Notes under the pieces: generated by a model
Told to the model about the DNA's origin: nothing
Database searches by the model: none
Seen by the model: the letters and a program-made list of their open reading frames with translations, nothing else
Translations under genes and position numbers: made by a program
NCBI RefSeq assembly: GCF_030064895.1
Contig: NZ_JASJEB010000029.1
Span: forward strand, 1 to 62,629
Length of the DNA: 62,629 nucleotides
Reading direction: 5' to 3'
From: Crocosphaera sp.
GTDB lineage: Bacteria; Cyanobacteriota; Cyanobacteriia; Cyanobacteriales; Microcystaceae
Part shown: piece by piece, positions 1 through 7,838 of the stretch
Layout: each line of letters starts with the position of its first letter
Numbering within the stretch: position 1 is the stretch's first letter

Positions 1-110
1 CTGGGAGACTGGGAGACTGGGAGACTGGGAGACTGGGAGACTGGGAGACTGGGAGACTGGGAGACTGGGAGACTGGGAGACTGGGAGACTGGGAGACTGG
101 GAGACTGGGG
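1..110. repeat. Octamer tandem repeat array
   Basis: About 13.5 near-perfect copies of the 8-bp unit CTGGGAGA run from the window edge to about position 110, so the array probably extends beyond the window. Related octamers of the GGGGAGAC/GTCTCCCC type recur at about 13610, 28840 and 31560. The array is upstream of grxC and holds no coding sequence. It is a short tandemly repeated sequence of the kind common between cyanobacterial genes; no spacers are present, so it is not a CRISPR array. Confidence 0.95.
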
Positions 111-201
111 AGTGTTGAAATTTTAATGTTTAATCTATGCAACTGAAAACTGCTGTCAGAAAATAGTACAATCGAAATAACAATTAACATTTGAGATACC
201 G

Positions 202-471
202 ATGGCAGCTAACGTTGAAATTTACACTTGGAGTACCTGTCCCTTTTGCATTCGAGCGAAAGCTTTATTAGACAAAAAAGGCGTAGATTATATTGAATAT
301 TGTATCGATGGGGATGAAGACGCTAGGGATAAAATGGCTGAACGGGCCAACGGAAAACGCAGTTTACCGGAAATTTTCATCAACGATCGCCATGTTGGGG
401 GTTGTAATGAATTATATGACCTAGAATTATCGGGGGAACTTGATGGCTTATTGGAGCAGTCAGTAGCGTAA
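202..471 (+). CDS. grxC: Glutaredoxin 3 (GrxC)
   Basis: An 89-residue single-domain glutaredoxin, the normal length for the family. The dithiol active site CPFC lies at residues 13-16 after the first beta strand, and the glutathione-binding TxP region is seen as SLPEIFI with the downstream GG of HVGGCNEL. Glutaredoxins use glutathione to reduce protein disulfides and glutathione mixed disulfides in the cytosol. The stop codon shares one base with the start codon of gshB, so the two genes are almost surely co-transcribed and translationally coupled, placing glutathione synthesis and glutathione use in one unit. Confidence 0.95.
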   Translation: MAANVEIYTWSTCPFCIRAKALLDKKGVDYIEYCIDGDEDARDKMAERANGKRSLPEIFINDRHVGGCNELYDLELSGELDGLLEQSVA

Positions 472-1445
472 TGAAACTAGCTTTTATTATCGATCCCATC
501 TCTAAACTTGATCCTGGCCACGATAGCACTGTGGCCATGATGGAAGCAGCACAGGTTTTGGGCCATGAAGTTTGGATCACAGAACTTCATCAACTCAGTG
601 TAATTGAAGGGAAAGCTTGGGCTATTCTCTCTCAAGTTCAGTTGATTCCTGTTACTTTAAAAGAGGGAAAATGGCTTAGTGTTCCTGAATGGTATGAGTT
701 ATCTTCTCCGGAATTAAGGTGTCTAGAAGATATGGACGCTGTATTTATGAGAAAAGACCCGCCGGTTACTATTCGTTATCTGTATGCTACTTATATTTTA
801 GAGTTAATTAATCCAGAAAAAACCCTGGTTATTAATTCTCCTCAAGGACTACGAGAAGCTAACGAGAAGATGTATACGTTACAATTCTACTCGGTGATGC
901 CGGAAACTGTTGTTAGTCAAGATAAGAATATTATTCGTAAGTTTGTTGAGGAGAAAAAACAGGCAGTTCTTAAACCTTTGGGAGGGAAAGCAGGGGAAGG
1001 AATTTTATTTTTAGAACCTAACGATCACAATTTTAATTCTATTATTGAAGTGAGTACTCATCAAGGTCAAGAACCGGTGATGATTCAACGATTTTTACCG
1101 GAAGCAAAAAACGGAGATAAACGAATTATTCTCTTAGATGGGAAACCTATTGGGGCAGTTAATAGAGTTCCTACTGGTCAAGAATTTCGTGGTAATATGG
1201 CTGTTGGAGGACGGGTTGAAAAAGCAGAATTGACCCCTAGAGAAGAGAATATTTGTGAAGTTGTTGGCCCACAATTGAGTGAAAATGGCTTATATTTTGT
1301 GGGTATTGATGTTATTGGTGGTTATTTAACAGAGGTTAATGTTACCAGTCCTACAGGAATAAGAGAAATTGATCTTCTGGATGGCAAAAATTTAGGTCAA
1401 GAGGTAATTCAATGGTTAACTAAAGTTAGATTAAAAGGTTCATAA
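471..1445 (+). CDS. gshB: Glutathione synthetase (GshB)
   Basis: A 324-residue ATP-grasp enzyme that joins gamma-glutamylcysteine to glycine using ATP in the cytosol. The N-terminal stretch MKLAFIIDPI is typical of prokaryotic GshB. The ATP-grasp core includes the KPLGGKAGEGI nucleotide-binding loop and, near the C-terminus, the EVNVTSPTG metal-binding segment. The start is fixed by the TAATG overlap with grxC. The 3' end overlaps the convergent Uma2 gene by six bases, so no separate terminator fits between them. Confidence 0.96.
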   Translation: MKLAFIIDPISKLDPGHDSTVAMMEAAQVLGHEVWITELHQLSVIEGKAWAILSQVQLIPVTLKEGKWLSVPEWYELSSPELRCLEDMDAVFMRKDPPVTIRYLYATYILELINPEKTLVINSPQGLREANEKMYTLQFYSVMPETVVSQDKNIIRKFVEEKKQAVLKPLGGKAGEGILFLEPNDHNFNSIIEVSTHQGQEPVMIQRFLPEAKNGDKRIILLDGKPIGAVNRVPTGQEFRGNMAVGGRVEKAELTPREENICEVVGPQLSENGLYFVGIDVIGGYLTEVNVTSPTGIREIDLLDGKNLGQEVIQWLTKVRLKGS

Positions 1446-2084
1446 ATTCTGAAATTTTTGTAATAACCAGCGACTAACTTCTGAGTGGTTGCTTTGTCTA
1501 CTTTTGTGCAAAGCTTCTACTAAAATATTAATATCTAAATCAGGTAAAACTTGAGACTGGGTAATTCTTTTACTTCCTTTATCTTCTATTTTAAAAGCAA
1601 TAATATTCACGTTTTTAACATCAACTATCCAGTATTCTTCTACCCCAAAATCTTCGTATAAAAGACGTTTTTCTCCTTTATCATCCGCAAGAGAAGTATT
1701 AGCAACTTCGATGACTAAATTAGGAGATGGATAGATATTTAAGTCAATAACACCAGTCCCATAGGGAATAACATCCACATTATTTCCTACATAAAAAGAC
1801 AAGTCGGGTTGTGCTTCTTTGACTCCTATTTTACGGTAACTGCAACAATCTTTTGCATTTAAAGGAATATTGCATAAACTCGCATATAAATAGATAGCAT
1901 GGGTAATGATAGCGTGATCACTTGCATGATCGTTTCCTAATGGTGACATTTCAATTCTTGCTTGTTGATTGTAATAATAAAACTTGGCTTTTTCGTAGGT
2001 TGAATCATCCCATAATTGTGAAAATTCATCCCAAGTTAAATTAATCCAAGCATCATTTATGATTTTGGTTTTTATTGTTACCAT
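1440..2084 (-). CDS. Uma2 family putative endonuclease (DUF820)
   Basis: A 214-residue protein with the PD-(D/E)XK-like core of the Uma2 family, which is strongly expanded in cyanobacteria. Visible family features are QPDLSFYVG near residue 95, then LVIEVANTSLADDKGEKRLLYEDFGVEEYWIVD, in which the Glu of VIEV and the Lys of GEKR match the conserved acidic and basic residues. The exact substrate is not established for most members. It is convergent with gshB and overlaps its end. A decayed gene of the same family lies just upstream, and two more copies are at about 49-50.5 kb. Confidence 0.85.
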   Translation of the reverse strand: MVTIKTKIINDAWINLTWDEFSQLWDDSTYEKAKFYYYNQQARIEMSPLGNDHASDHAIITHAIYLYASLCNIPLNAKDCCSYRKIGVKEAQPDLSFYVGNNVDVIPYGTGVIDLNIYPSPNLVIEVANTSLADDKGEKRLLYEDFGVEEYWIVDVKNVNIIAFKIEDKGSKRITQSQVLPDLDINILVEALHKSRQSNHSEVSRWLLQKFQNL

Positions 2085-2122
2085 CGCTTAAAAAATGAGC
2101 TGCTGCTGTTAAAAATTTCAAC

Positions 2123-2356
2123 TTATTTTATTGTACCAAATTTTGCCTGATACTGTTCCAATAATTCAGATAATTTTTCCTTTTATTTACGTTCTACTTC
2201 TAGTTTTTTGTCTAAATTTTTGATTTTTTCTTCGGGATTTCATATCTTTTTTCTTGGGAATCATATCAGTATAACCATTCTCTTTCAATCCCTTGACAGA
2301 TTCATAAATCTTTACCTATTCCTATGTTTAATTCTGGTAACTAAACTATTTTCTCT
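2123..2356 (-). pseudogene. Remnant of a second Uma2-family gene
   Basis: Read on the minus strand, this stretch gives LPELNIGIGKDL, a stop, ICQGIEREWLY, a stop, then YDSQEKRYEIP and a Lys/Glu-rich tail ending FGTIK. It aligns with the C-terminal part of the intact Uma2 genes at 49047 and 49779 (INLGIG, YQGVEREWLYWYDQQGKRYL, then the coiled tail). Several in-frame stops show it is dead. The N-terminal two thirds is missing, replaced by a short repeat (GGGATGCTCCC at 2379-2389) and a transposase fragment. Confidence 0.75.
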
Positions 2357-2429
2357 TGAACTTCCTAACTACAAAAATGGGATGCTCCCTTTTTATATCC
2401 CATAAATTCCTGTTTTGAAGTATCAAAAA

Positions 2430-2565
2430 TGGTTTCTCCATCGCTTGTGGTGAGGTTTCATAGGGATATTCGGATAATTCTGAGACGATTTTTCCAAGTC
2501 TCGTATTTAACCATTTATCTCCAAAATAAAGATATTTCAGTTTTTTTATTCACCCATGCTTTCAT
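2430..2565 (-). pseudogene. N-terminal fragment of a Tn5-like (IS4-type) transposase
   Basis: The minus strand opens with ATG at 2565 and reads MKAWVNKK; after a one-base shift in a poly-A run it continues as LKYLYFGDKWLNTRLGKIV and then SELSEYPYETSPQAMEKP. This matches the N-terminal DNA-binding domain of Tn5-type transposases, with the hallmark pattern (F/L)GDKRLNxRL then a Ser-Pro-Gln-Ala stretch. Nothing of the catalytic domain follows. The fragment stops about 40 bp before GGGATGCTCCC, a possible insertion-sequence end, and is followed by the Uma2 remnant. Confidence 0.65.
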
Positions 2566-2750
2566 TTTTTTGTTTTCCCTTGATTATTCTATTCAAGCTA
2601 ATTTTTAAAATCATTGACTTTTAAGGATTTTTTTCTTACACTTAGTGGGTAAATAATCTTTTCTTCTTTAACCTTATAGAAGATTTTAAGTAATATCTCT
2701 TTTTCTTCTATATTTTTTTAAAGTTGATGTTTGTTTATGTTATAAAAACA

Positions 2751-3788
2751 ATGATCAAAAAATTATCAGCACAAATATTCACAGGATTAGTATCCCTCAC
2801 TTTAATTATCAATCAAGCACCTAGCTTTGCCAACCCAAGTTCAGCAAAACAAAATAGTCCTAATCAATTATATGAAAAACCCAAAGCTGAATTGCCTGAT
2901 GATTATTTTGCTGTTTACGTAATTGTAGATAGAATTGCTCGAGCTAACAGTTTAGATGATAAACCTTGGCGAATTGTAATTTCTCCCAGTAATGAAGTAA
3001 ATGCTTATGCTTCTGATATTAATGTTCTCACTTTTAACAAAGGTTTGTTAAAACACATAGAAGGAGATTCTTCAGCCCTTGCCTGTGTAATTGGTCATGA
3101 AATGGGACACCATGTGGAACAACATCTCGGTTACGGACCAGCACTACAAAACGAAGCAGCACTAAACGAATTAAAAAAGGCAGAACAAGAAAAATTAATT
3201 GCCGAACAAGATGCTGAAATTCAAAATAAGTTAGCACAATTGGCAGCAGGAACAGGAACTGCTATTGGTGGAGAAGTCGGAGGGACTGCAGGTCAGCTAA
3301 TACAAATAGGAGCAGCAATATTTGGGGGTACTGCTCAAACAAGTCAAGCAGAAATAGAAGAAATCAAGAGGAGAATTGATGCAGAAGCAGAAGAAAGATT
3401 CAAAAAAAGAGTAATAGAGATAAGCCACCAACATGAGTTTGAAGCTGACAAAAAAGGTTATCTCTATAGTGTTAAGGCGGGATTTGAATCCGATGGCTGC
3501 ATTAATGTATTGAAAGTGTTAGGAAGAATGCCAGGTGCTCAAACACCTAGTAAGACTCATCCTACACCAGAAAAACGAATAGAAAAGATTCAAGAGTTAA
3601 AAGCTCAATATCCCCCTCAAACTCTCAAAACGGAAGGAGAAAAACTTCTCAATCAAAAGAATAATTCTCTTTTAAATTATGAGGTGTTTACTGAACAGTT
3701 ACCCGACAATCTTAGTTATTCTGGATTAAAAGTATTTCCCATTACTGGGACAACCGAAGATGATTTGTGTAGGATTGTTGGTTGCTAA
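2751..3788 (+). CDS. Exported M48-family metallopeptidase
   Basis: From the start chosen here the protein is about 345 residues with a good signal peptide (MIKKLSAQIFTGLVSLTLII, cut after SFA). TTG at 2724 and ATG at 2727 are in-frame alternatives, but the Lys-rich start at 2751 fits a signal peptide better. The zinc site HEMGHH is at residues 116-121, and the third ligand lies in HEFEADKKG about 115 residues later, as in M48 peptidases. A charged, coiled, Gly/Ala-rich insertion separates them. It probably acts in the periplasm or thylakoid lumen. It heads a row of four exported proteins in one orientation, three of them protease-like. Confidence 0.88.
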   Translation: MIKKLSAQIFTGLVSLTLIINQAPSFANPSSAKQNSPNQLYEKPKAELPDDYFAVYVIVDRIARANSLDDKPWRIVISPSNEVNAYASDINVLTFNKGLLKHIEGDSSALACVIGHEMGHHVEQHLGYGPALQNEAALNELKKAEQEKLIAEQDAEIQNKLAQLAAGTGTAIGGEVGGTAGQLIQIGAAIFGGTAQTSQAEIEEIKRRIDAEAEERFKKRVIEISHQHEFEADKKGYLYSVKAGFESDGCINVLKVLGRMPGAQTPSKTHPTPEKRIEKIQELKAQYPPQTLKTEGEKLLNQKNNSLLNYEVFTEQLPDNLSYSGLKVFPITGTTEDDLCRIVGC

Positions 3789-3837
3789 AGACACTAGAAA
3801 AAAATAAGATACCAAATTTGTAAGTTGATTTATCTAA

Positions 3838-3969
3838 TAAGTAGTTGGACATAAGTAAGCAGTACTGTATTAACTTATGTTAAAAAGGCTATAACCTTTA
3901 CCTGTTGCCTGTTACCTGTTGCCTGTTACCTTTTTTCACAGATGACTTTAAATTTGTCCAACCACTTAA
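3838..3969. repeat. Short mobile-like element, TAAGTAGTTGGACA ends
   Basis: The left end TAAGTAGTTGGACATAA (3838) and the right end TTTGTCCAACCACTTAA (to 3969) form an inverted repeat of about 15 bp. Between them is a degenerate heptamer core of CCTGTTG/CCTGTTA units (3901-3930). A second full copy is at 57692-57823, sharing the first ~40 bp almost exactly, and half copies lie before phnJ (28777) and phnC (38976). No reading frame is present, so this resembles a MITE-type non-autonomous element. Confidence 0.7.
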
Positions 3970-4078
3970 CTATAAATTCAATCTTAAAAATACGGAGAAA
4001 TTATTTTTGGTTTGGGCCTAAGTTAAATCAAATAATCAACAATACTTGAACACTGTCAACTAATATAATCAAAAAAAA

Positions 4079-4744
4079 ATGCAGAAACAAACACAAAATC
4101 TGATTATTATTGCTACCACATTTGTTACTTCATCATTAGTATTAATAAATCCTACTCAAGCTCAATCTGTGCAATTTGAATGTGCTGTCGATTCTGAAGG
4201 TACTCCCGTAACCTATGCACAAGCAAAAGGAAAAACTGTTCAAATTTTTCGATGGACTAGTAAGTATTTTGAGCCTCCCTATACCCCTGTTCAAAGATGT
4301 CAAGAGGTTGCTCAACGTCTGAATCAGTTTCAACCTCAAGTCCTAGTAGCAGGGCGAGTTAGAAACTATAATGTGATTTGTGCAGGAGAAAGTTGTGACC
4401 CCTCTGGTTCAAATATATTATTAACTTTAAAACCAAATCAAAATCCAGCTCAAACATTAGCAGAAATAGATAATACAAGAGATGGTGCAGGTGGTCCATC
4501 AAACCAACTTGGTGGTGGCAACGGGCAAAAAATAAAAAGAAGTAATTTAGTCACAACTAGCAATGGTTCAGTTGCTCTAAATTTAACTGGTCATATTCAG
4601 TCAGCACCAGGAGTTCCTCTAAGATTAGGTAATAGTTCTGAAAACAACAGTAATAATAATAGTTCAACTGAACAATTAACTATTCCTCCTAGTACAACAA
4701 GTCCTCCTAAACCTCCTACTTCTGATAGTGGTACGGTATGGTAG
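4079..4744 (+). CDS. COP23-domain exported protein
   Basis: A 221-residue secreted protein with a signal peptide ending at TQAQS (about residue 30). Residues 30-130 match the COP23 domain, named after a circadian-oscillating protein of unicellular cyanobacteria: VQFECAVDSEGTPVTYA, then IFRWTSKYF, PPYTPVQRCQEVAQRLNQF and VLVAGRVRNYNVICAG. The C-terminal 50 residues are Ser/Asn/Thr/Pro-rich and end in DSGTVW. A TATAAT box at 4064-4069 is only about ten bases from the ATG, so the mRNA might be nearly leaderless. The molecular role of the domain is unknown. Its place between proteases suggests a shared export or processing system (inference). Confidence 0.88.
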   Translation: MQKQTQNLIIIATTFVTSSLVLINPTQAQSVQFECAVDSEGTPVTYAQAKGKTVQIFRWTSKYFEPPYTPVQRCQEVAQRLNQFQPQVLVAGRVRNYNVICAGESCDPSGSNILLTLKPNQNPAQTLAEIDNTRDGAGGPSNQLGGGNGQKIKRSNLVTTSNGSVALNLTGHIQSAPGVPLRLGNSSENNSNNNSSTEQLTIPPSTTSPPKPPTSDSGTVW

Positions 4745-4819
4745 TCATTAATTAAATTATTTCGGGAGCAAATACACTCCCCCTATTTGATTAAATGCAA
4801 AACTAACAGTTTAATTTTT

Positions 4820-5698
4820 ATGAAAAAACTTTCCACAACCTTGATATTTGGTTTGAGTTGTTTTATGGCAGGTGCTGTTACTCAATGGCTTTTGCCTGTG
4901 TTTAGTAACGAATTGAATATTGACTGTGAAGAAACTACTATACCTGAAGACAGTCTTCCATCGGACTCAGGTAATTTTCCTCAGCAAGAACAAACCATTA
5001 ATAAAAATTCTCAAGACGAGAAAATTAAAGCCTATGCTAGAAGCATAACAGTTAAAGTTTTTTCTGGTGATAATTCAGGTTCAGGAGTTTTAATTAAAAG
5101 AGAAAATAATGTTTATCAAGTGGTCACCAATGACCATGTTTTAATTTTTGGCAGACAAAATCAATCCTACAAAATAAAAACTCCTAACGGTAAAGTTTAT
5201 CCAGCTGAAGTAGTTAAATTAAATTTTGGCAGGTATGATTTGGGGGTTTTACAGTTTGTGAGTGAGGAAGATTATAAAATAGCTTCATTATCATCGATAA
5301 AAATCCCTGAGATTGGAGAAAAAGTTTATGCGGTGGGTTTTCCCTATGAAGCTGATTCATCAGTTGATGATGGTTTTGTTTTTACCACAGGGAAAGTCGA
5401 TATGATTAGCGATTTATCTTTTCGGGGGGGATATCGCATTGGTTATAGCAATGATGTAGAAAAAGGGATGAGTGGAGGTGCTTTACTCAACGAAGAAATG
5501 CAAGTAATTGGTCTTAACGGCAGACATAAGTATCCTCTTTGGGGCAATCCCTATATTTTTGAAGATGGTACTGTTGCTTCTGTTGAGAAAAAAGAAGAAA
5601 TGAGCAAATCTAGTTGGGCAATTCCTATCCAAACATTTTTAAATTTTGCTCCTGAATTTATAAGTGAAAAAAATACGAATATTAGTGAATTTAATTAA
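4820..5698 (+). CDS. Exported trypsin-like serine protease
   Basis: About 292 residues from ATG 4820 (MKKLSTTLIFGLSCFMAG), which starts a signal peptide or membrane anchor; an in-frame TTG at 4787 would add a charged leader that does not fit. The chymotrypsin-fold triad is visible: His106 in TNDHVL, Asp140 in RYDLGVLQF and Ser218 in GMSGGALL. No PDZ domain follows, so this is not a standard HhoA/DegP. It lies 75 bp after the COP23 gene and 45 bp before the DUF4344 gene, all in one direction, so one operon is likely. Its natural substrate is unknown. Confidence 0.87.
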   Translation: MKKLSTTLIFGLSCFMAGAVTQWLLPVFSNELNIDCEETTIPEDSLPSDSGNFPQQEQTINKNSQDEKIKAYARSITVKVFSGDNSGSGVLIKRENNVYQVVTNDHVLIFGRQNQSYKIKTPNGKVYPAEVVKLNFGRYDLGVLQFVSEEDYKIASLSSIKIPEIGEKVYAVGFPYEADSSVDDGFVFTTGKVDMISDLSFRGGYRIGYSNDVEKGMSGGALLNEEMQVIGLNGRHKYPLWGNPYIFEDGTVASVEKKEEMSKSSWAIPIQTFLNFAPEFISEKNTNISEFN

Positions 5699-5743
5699 TT
5701 CTAAAAATTGAAATTCTAATCAACCTTTTATGAAAAAATAGAT

Positions 5744-6652
5744 ATGTTTAAAATACTCATTTTAACTCTTTTGTCAATAATAACTCCACAACTTTCTTTA
5801 TTACCAATAACTTGGGTTGCCAATGCCCAAAACATAAAGGAGCAAACTAAGCAACAAGAAAAAAGTAATAAAGTAGGTAAATTGATTCTTAAGTCTCAGC
5901 CTTCCTCCGATCCTAAAATAAAAGACGTTATCCAGAACATACAAAATATTATTAGCTACTTAAACAGTTCAGGTTTAGTTATAAGAGAAAATATTAATGT
6001 CTTTCTCGGAAATTGTAATCAAGGTGCTTATTGGTCTAGTGCACGTAAAGAGATCGGTCTTTGTTATGAATTCATCACCAAGTCATTTAACCGTTTTAAG
6101 GAATTGGGTTACTCGGATGATGAATCATTAAAAAACACAATTAACTTCTCCATTTTTGTCTTTTACCATGAGTTGGGTCATGGTTTGATTGACATTTTAC
6201 CTTTAAATGCGGTGGGGCAAGAAGAAGACACTGTTGACGAATTTGCCTCTGTAATGATGTATAGGAAATATTCTCCTAATAAAGCGGCAGATATAATTTT
6301 ATCTGCATCTGATTATTTTGCCTTTAGTACATCTCCTGCTTGGGGAGAACATAGTCCAGGGGATAGAAGATTATTTCATTTAACTTGTTTTGTATTTGGT
6401 AGTAATCCAGAAAGATATGCGGAAATATTTGAGAGAAGATTAATTGTTTTGAATAATGGAGTTAGACCTAAAGATGAAACAATACTTCGTAGAGCTCGCC
6501 TATGTCGAAATGCCTTTCTTCAGAAAACAGACCAATGGAATAGGTTATTACTACCCCATTATGCTACGGTTAATGATTCACAAACGAGTGGCAGTTCCCC
6601 GAATACTTCTACCCCAGGTGTATCTCGCAAAGATCCTGAGGATATATGGTAG
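5744..6652 (+). CDS. DUF4344 metallopeptidase-like exported protein
   Basis: A 302-residue secreted protein (signal peptide ending near VANAQN). It carries a zincin motif HELGH at residues 142-146 followed by EDTVDEFASVMMY, where the downstream Asp-Glu-Phe-Ala pattern is the family signature of DUF4344 putative metallopeptidases. Conserved cysteines (FLGNCNQ, IGLCYE, RLCRN) suggest disulfides, consistent with export. The C-terminal 25 residues are Ser/Thr/Pro-rich and end in DPEDIW, resembling the tail of the COP23 protein two genes upstream. It is the last gene of the exported quartet. Confidence 0.82.
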   Translation: MFKILILTLLSIITPQLSLLPITWVANAQNIKEQTKQQEKSNKVGKLILKSQPSSDPKIKDVIQNIQNIISYLNSSGLVIRENINVFLGNCNQGAYWSSARKEIGLCYEFITKSFNRFKELGYSDDESLKNTINFSIFVFYHELGHGLIDILPLNAVGQEEDTVDEFASVMMYRKYSPNKAADIILSASDYFAFSTSPAWGEHSPGDRRLFHLTCFVFGSNPERYAEIFERRLIVLNNGVRPKDETILRRARLCRNAFLQKTDQWNRLLLPHYATVNDSQTSGSSPNTSTPGVSRKDPEDIW

Positions 6653-6715
6653 GAAGAGAACTAATGAACGTTATATATCCCTCTTCTAAGAAACTTATCA
6701 CTTTATATTTTAGGG

Positions 6716-6731
6716 GTTAACGGCCGTTAAC
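6716..6731. other. Perfect 16-bp palindrome between convergent genes
   Basis: GTTAACGGCCGTTAAC is a perfect palindrome midway between the convergent DUF4344 gene and menA. It could be a protein-binding site or part of a bidirectional terminator, but no T-run follows directly. Confidence 0.5.
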
Positions 6732-6801
6732 ACCTACTTTTTGAAGTTGGTATAAGATGGGAAAAATACCCACCTTATTTATAAATCAGAAATGAATCTT
6801 A

Positions 6802-7710
6802 TTAGAGTTGTGGGATAATTAATCCTAAAGCTAATAAAATTCCACTAACAAAGTGAAGTCTAACTGCAATAAATTTACAATTACTAACTCGATCAGGTTG
6901 GTCATGATTTTTGTTAACATGACTGACTAATTGATAAGCAAGAGGAACACTCAAAAATGTGAGAAACGTCCAGAAAGAAAAGATACCCGATAAAGAAAAT
7001 ATAGGGATCAAAACAAAGAATAAAATAGTTGTTACCATTAACACTTGAGATCCTAGTTTCGTTCCTAAACGAACAATAGGAGACCGTTTTCCTGCTGCTA
7101 AATCATCTTTAACTTGATGAAAATGAGAACAAAAGAGGATAATAGAGGTACTAATTCCGATCAGGGTTCCAGTGGCTAAAATTGACCAAGAAAAATCCTG
7201 CGTTTGAGAATAATAAGCAGCAGCGATTGCCATTGGCCCAAAGGTGAAAAAACAAATAATTTCCCCTAACCCTTGATAACCTAAACGAAAAGGAGGCCCT
7301 TGATAACTGTAGCCTAAAAGACAACAAAGTAGTATAATAGCTAAAACTGTTATATCTTGTTGCCACCAAGCGATTAAAAGAATACCTAAAATTCCTAAGC
7401 TTAAAAACCCATTGGCTAACCAAAACATTAAGGGCTTATTTCCTGTTAAGTTAACAATAGAATGGGCTTTATTTTTATCAATTCCTGTATCAGCATCAAA
7501 GACATCATTGCTAATATTTAACCAAGCAATAATCAAAATAGCTGAGGTTAGGAAAGTACCAAAAATTTTGGGGTCAAATATTGTAGTTTGTGCAAAGGCC
7601 GTTGCAGTTCCTACAGTAATTGGTATAATAGCAACGCTATACATGGGGGGTTTGATGGCAGCAAGCCACAATTTTCCTTTTGATGGGGGCAAACTTGAGG
7701 TTGTGGTCAT
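6802..7710 (-). CDS. menA: 1,4-dihydroxy-2-naphthoate phytyltransferase (MenA)
   Basis: A 302-residue polytopic membrane prenyltransferase of the UbiA family. The first Asp-rich motif NDVFDADTGIDKNKAHS near residue 68 is the prenyl-diphosphate/Mg site, and a second Asp-containing loop is seen at SHFHQVKDDLAAGKRS. In cyanobacteria the enzyme attaches phytyl to dihydroxynaphthoate in phylloquinone synthesis for photosystem I. The gene is divergent from menF with about 130 bp between starts, which supports the pathway assignment. Confidence 0.92.
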   Translation of the reverse strand: MTTTSSLPPSKGKLWLAAIKPPMYSVAIIPITVGTATAFAQTTIFDPKIFGTFLTSAILIIAWLNISNDVFDADTGIDKNKAHSIVNLTGNKPLMFWLANGFLSLGILGILLIAWWQQDITVLAIILLCCLLGYSYQGPPFRLGYQGLGEIICFFTFGPMAIAAAYYSQTQDFSWSILATGTLIGISTSIILFCSHFHQVKDDLAAGKRSPIVRLGTKLGSQVLMVTTILFFVLIPIFSLSGIFSFWTFLTFLSVPLAYQLVSHVNKNHDQPDRVSNCKFIAVRLHFVSGILLALGLIIPQL

Positions 7711-7838
7711 AAAATATCTATATAGGAATAATCTCTATGATATGATCCTCAAAAGAGGTGCAATCAAAGGTATGGACAATATTAAAGACATACCATCAAT
7801 ATCGGGCTAAAGTGAAACAAATTATAAATAACTTTACG

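Noticed and set aside
1-110. Tandem array resembling a CRISPR array at first glance
   Set aside because: The 8-bp units are contiguous with no spacers and no cas genes are present in the window.
2208-2405. 65-codon plus-strand frame
   Set aside because: It lies opposite decayed Uma2 DNA; its low-complexity hydrophobic translation is a shadow of the AT-rich remnant.
4064-4081. Leaderless COP23 transcript from the TATAAT box
   Set aside because: No convincing -35 box at normal spacing; kept only as a remark in the gene entry.
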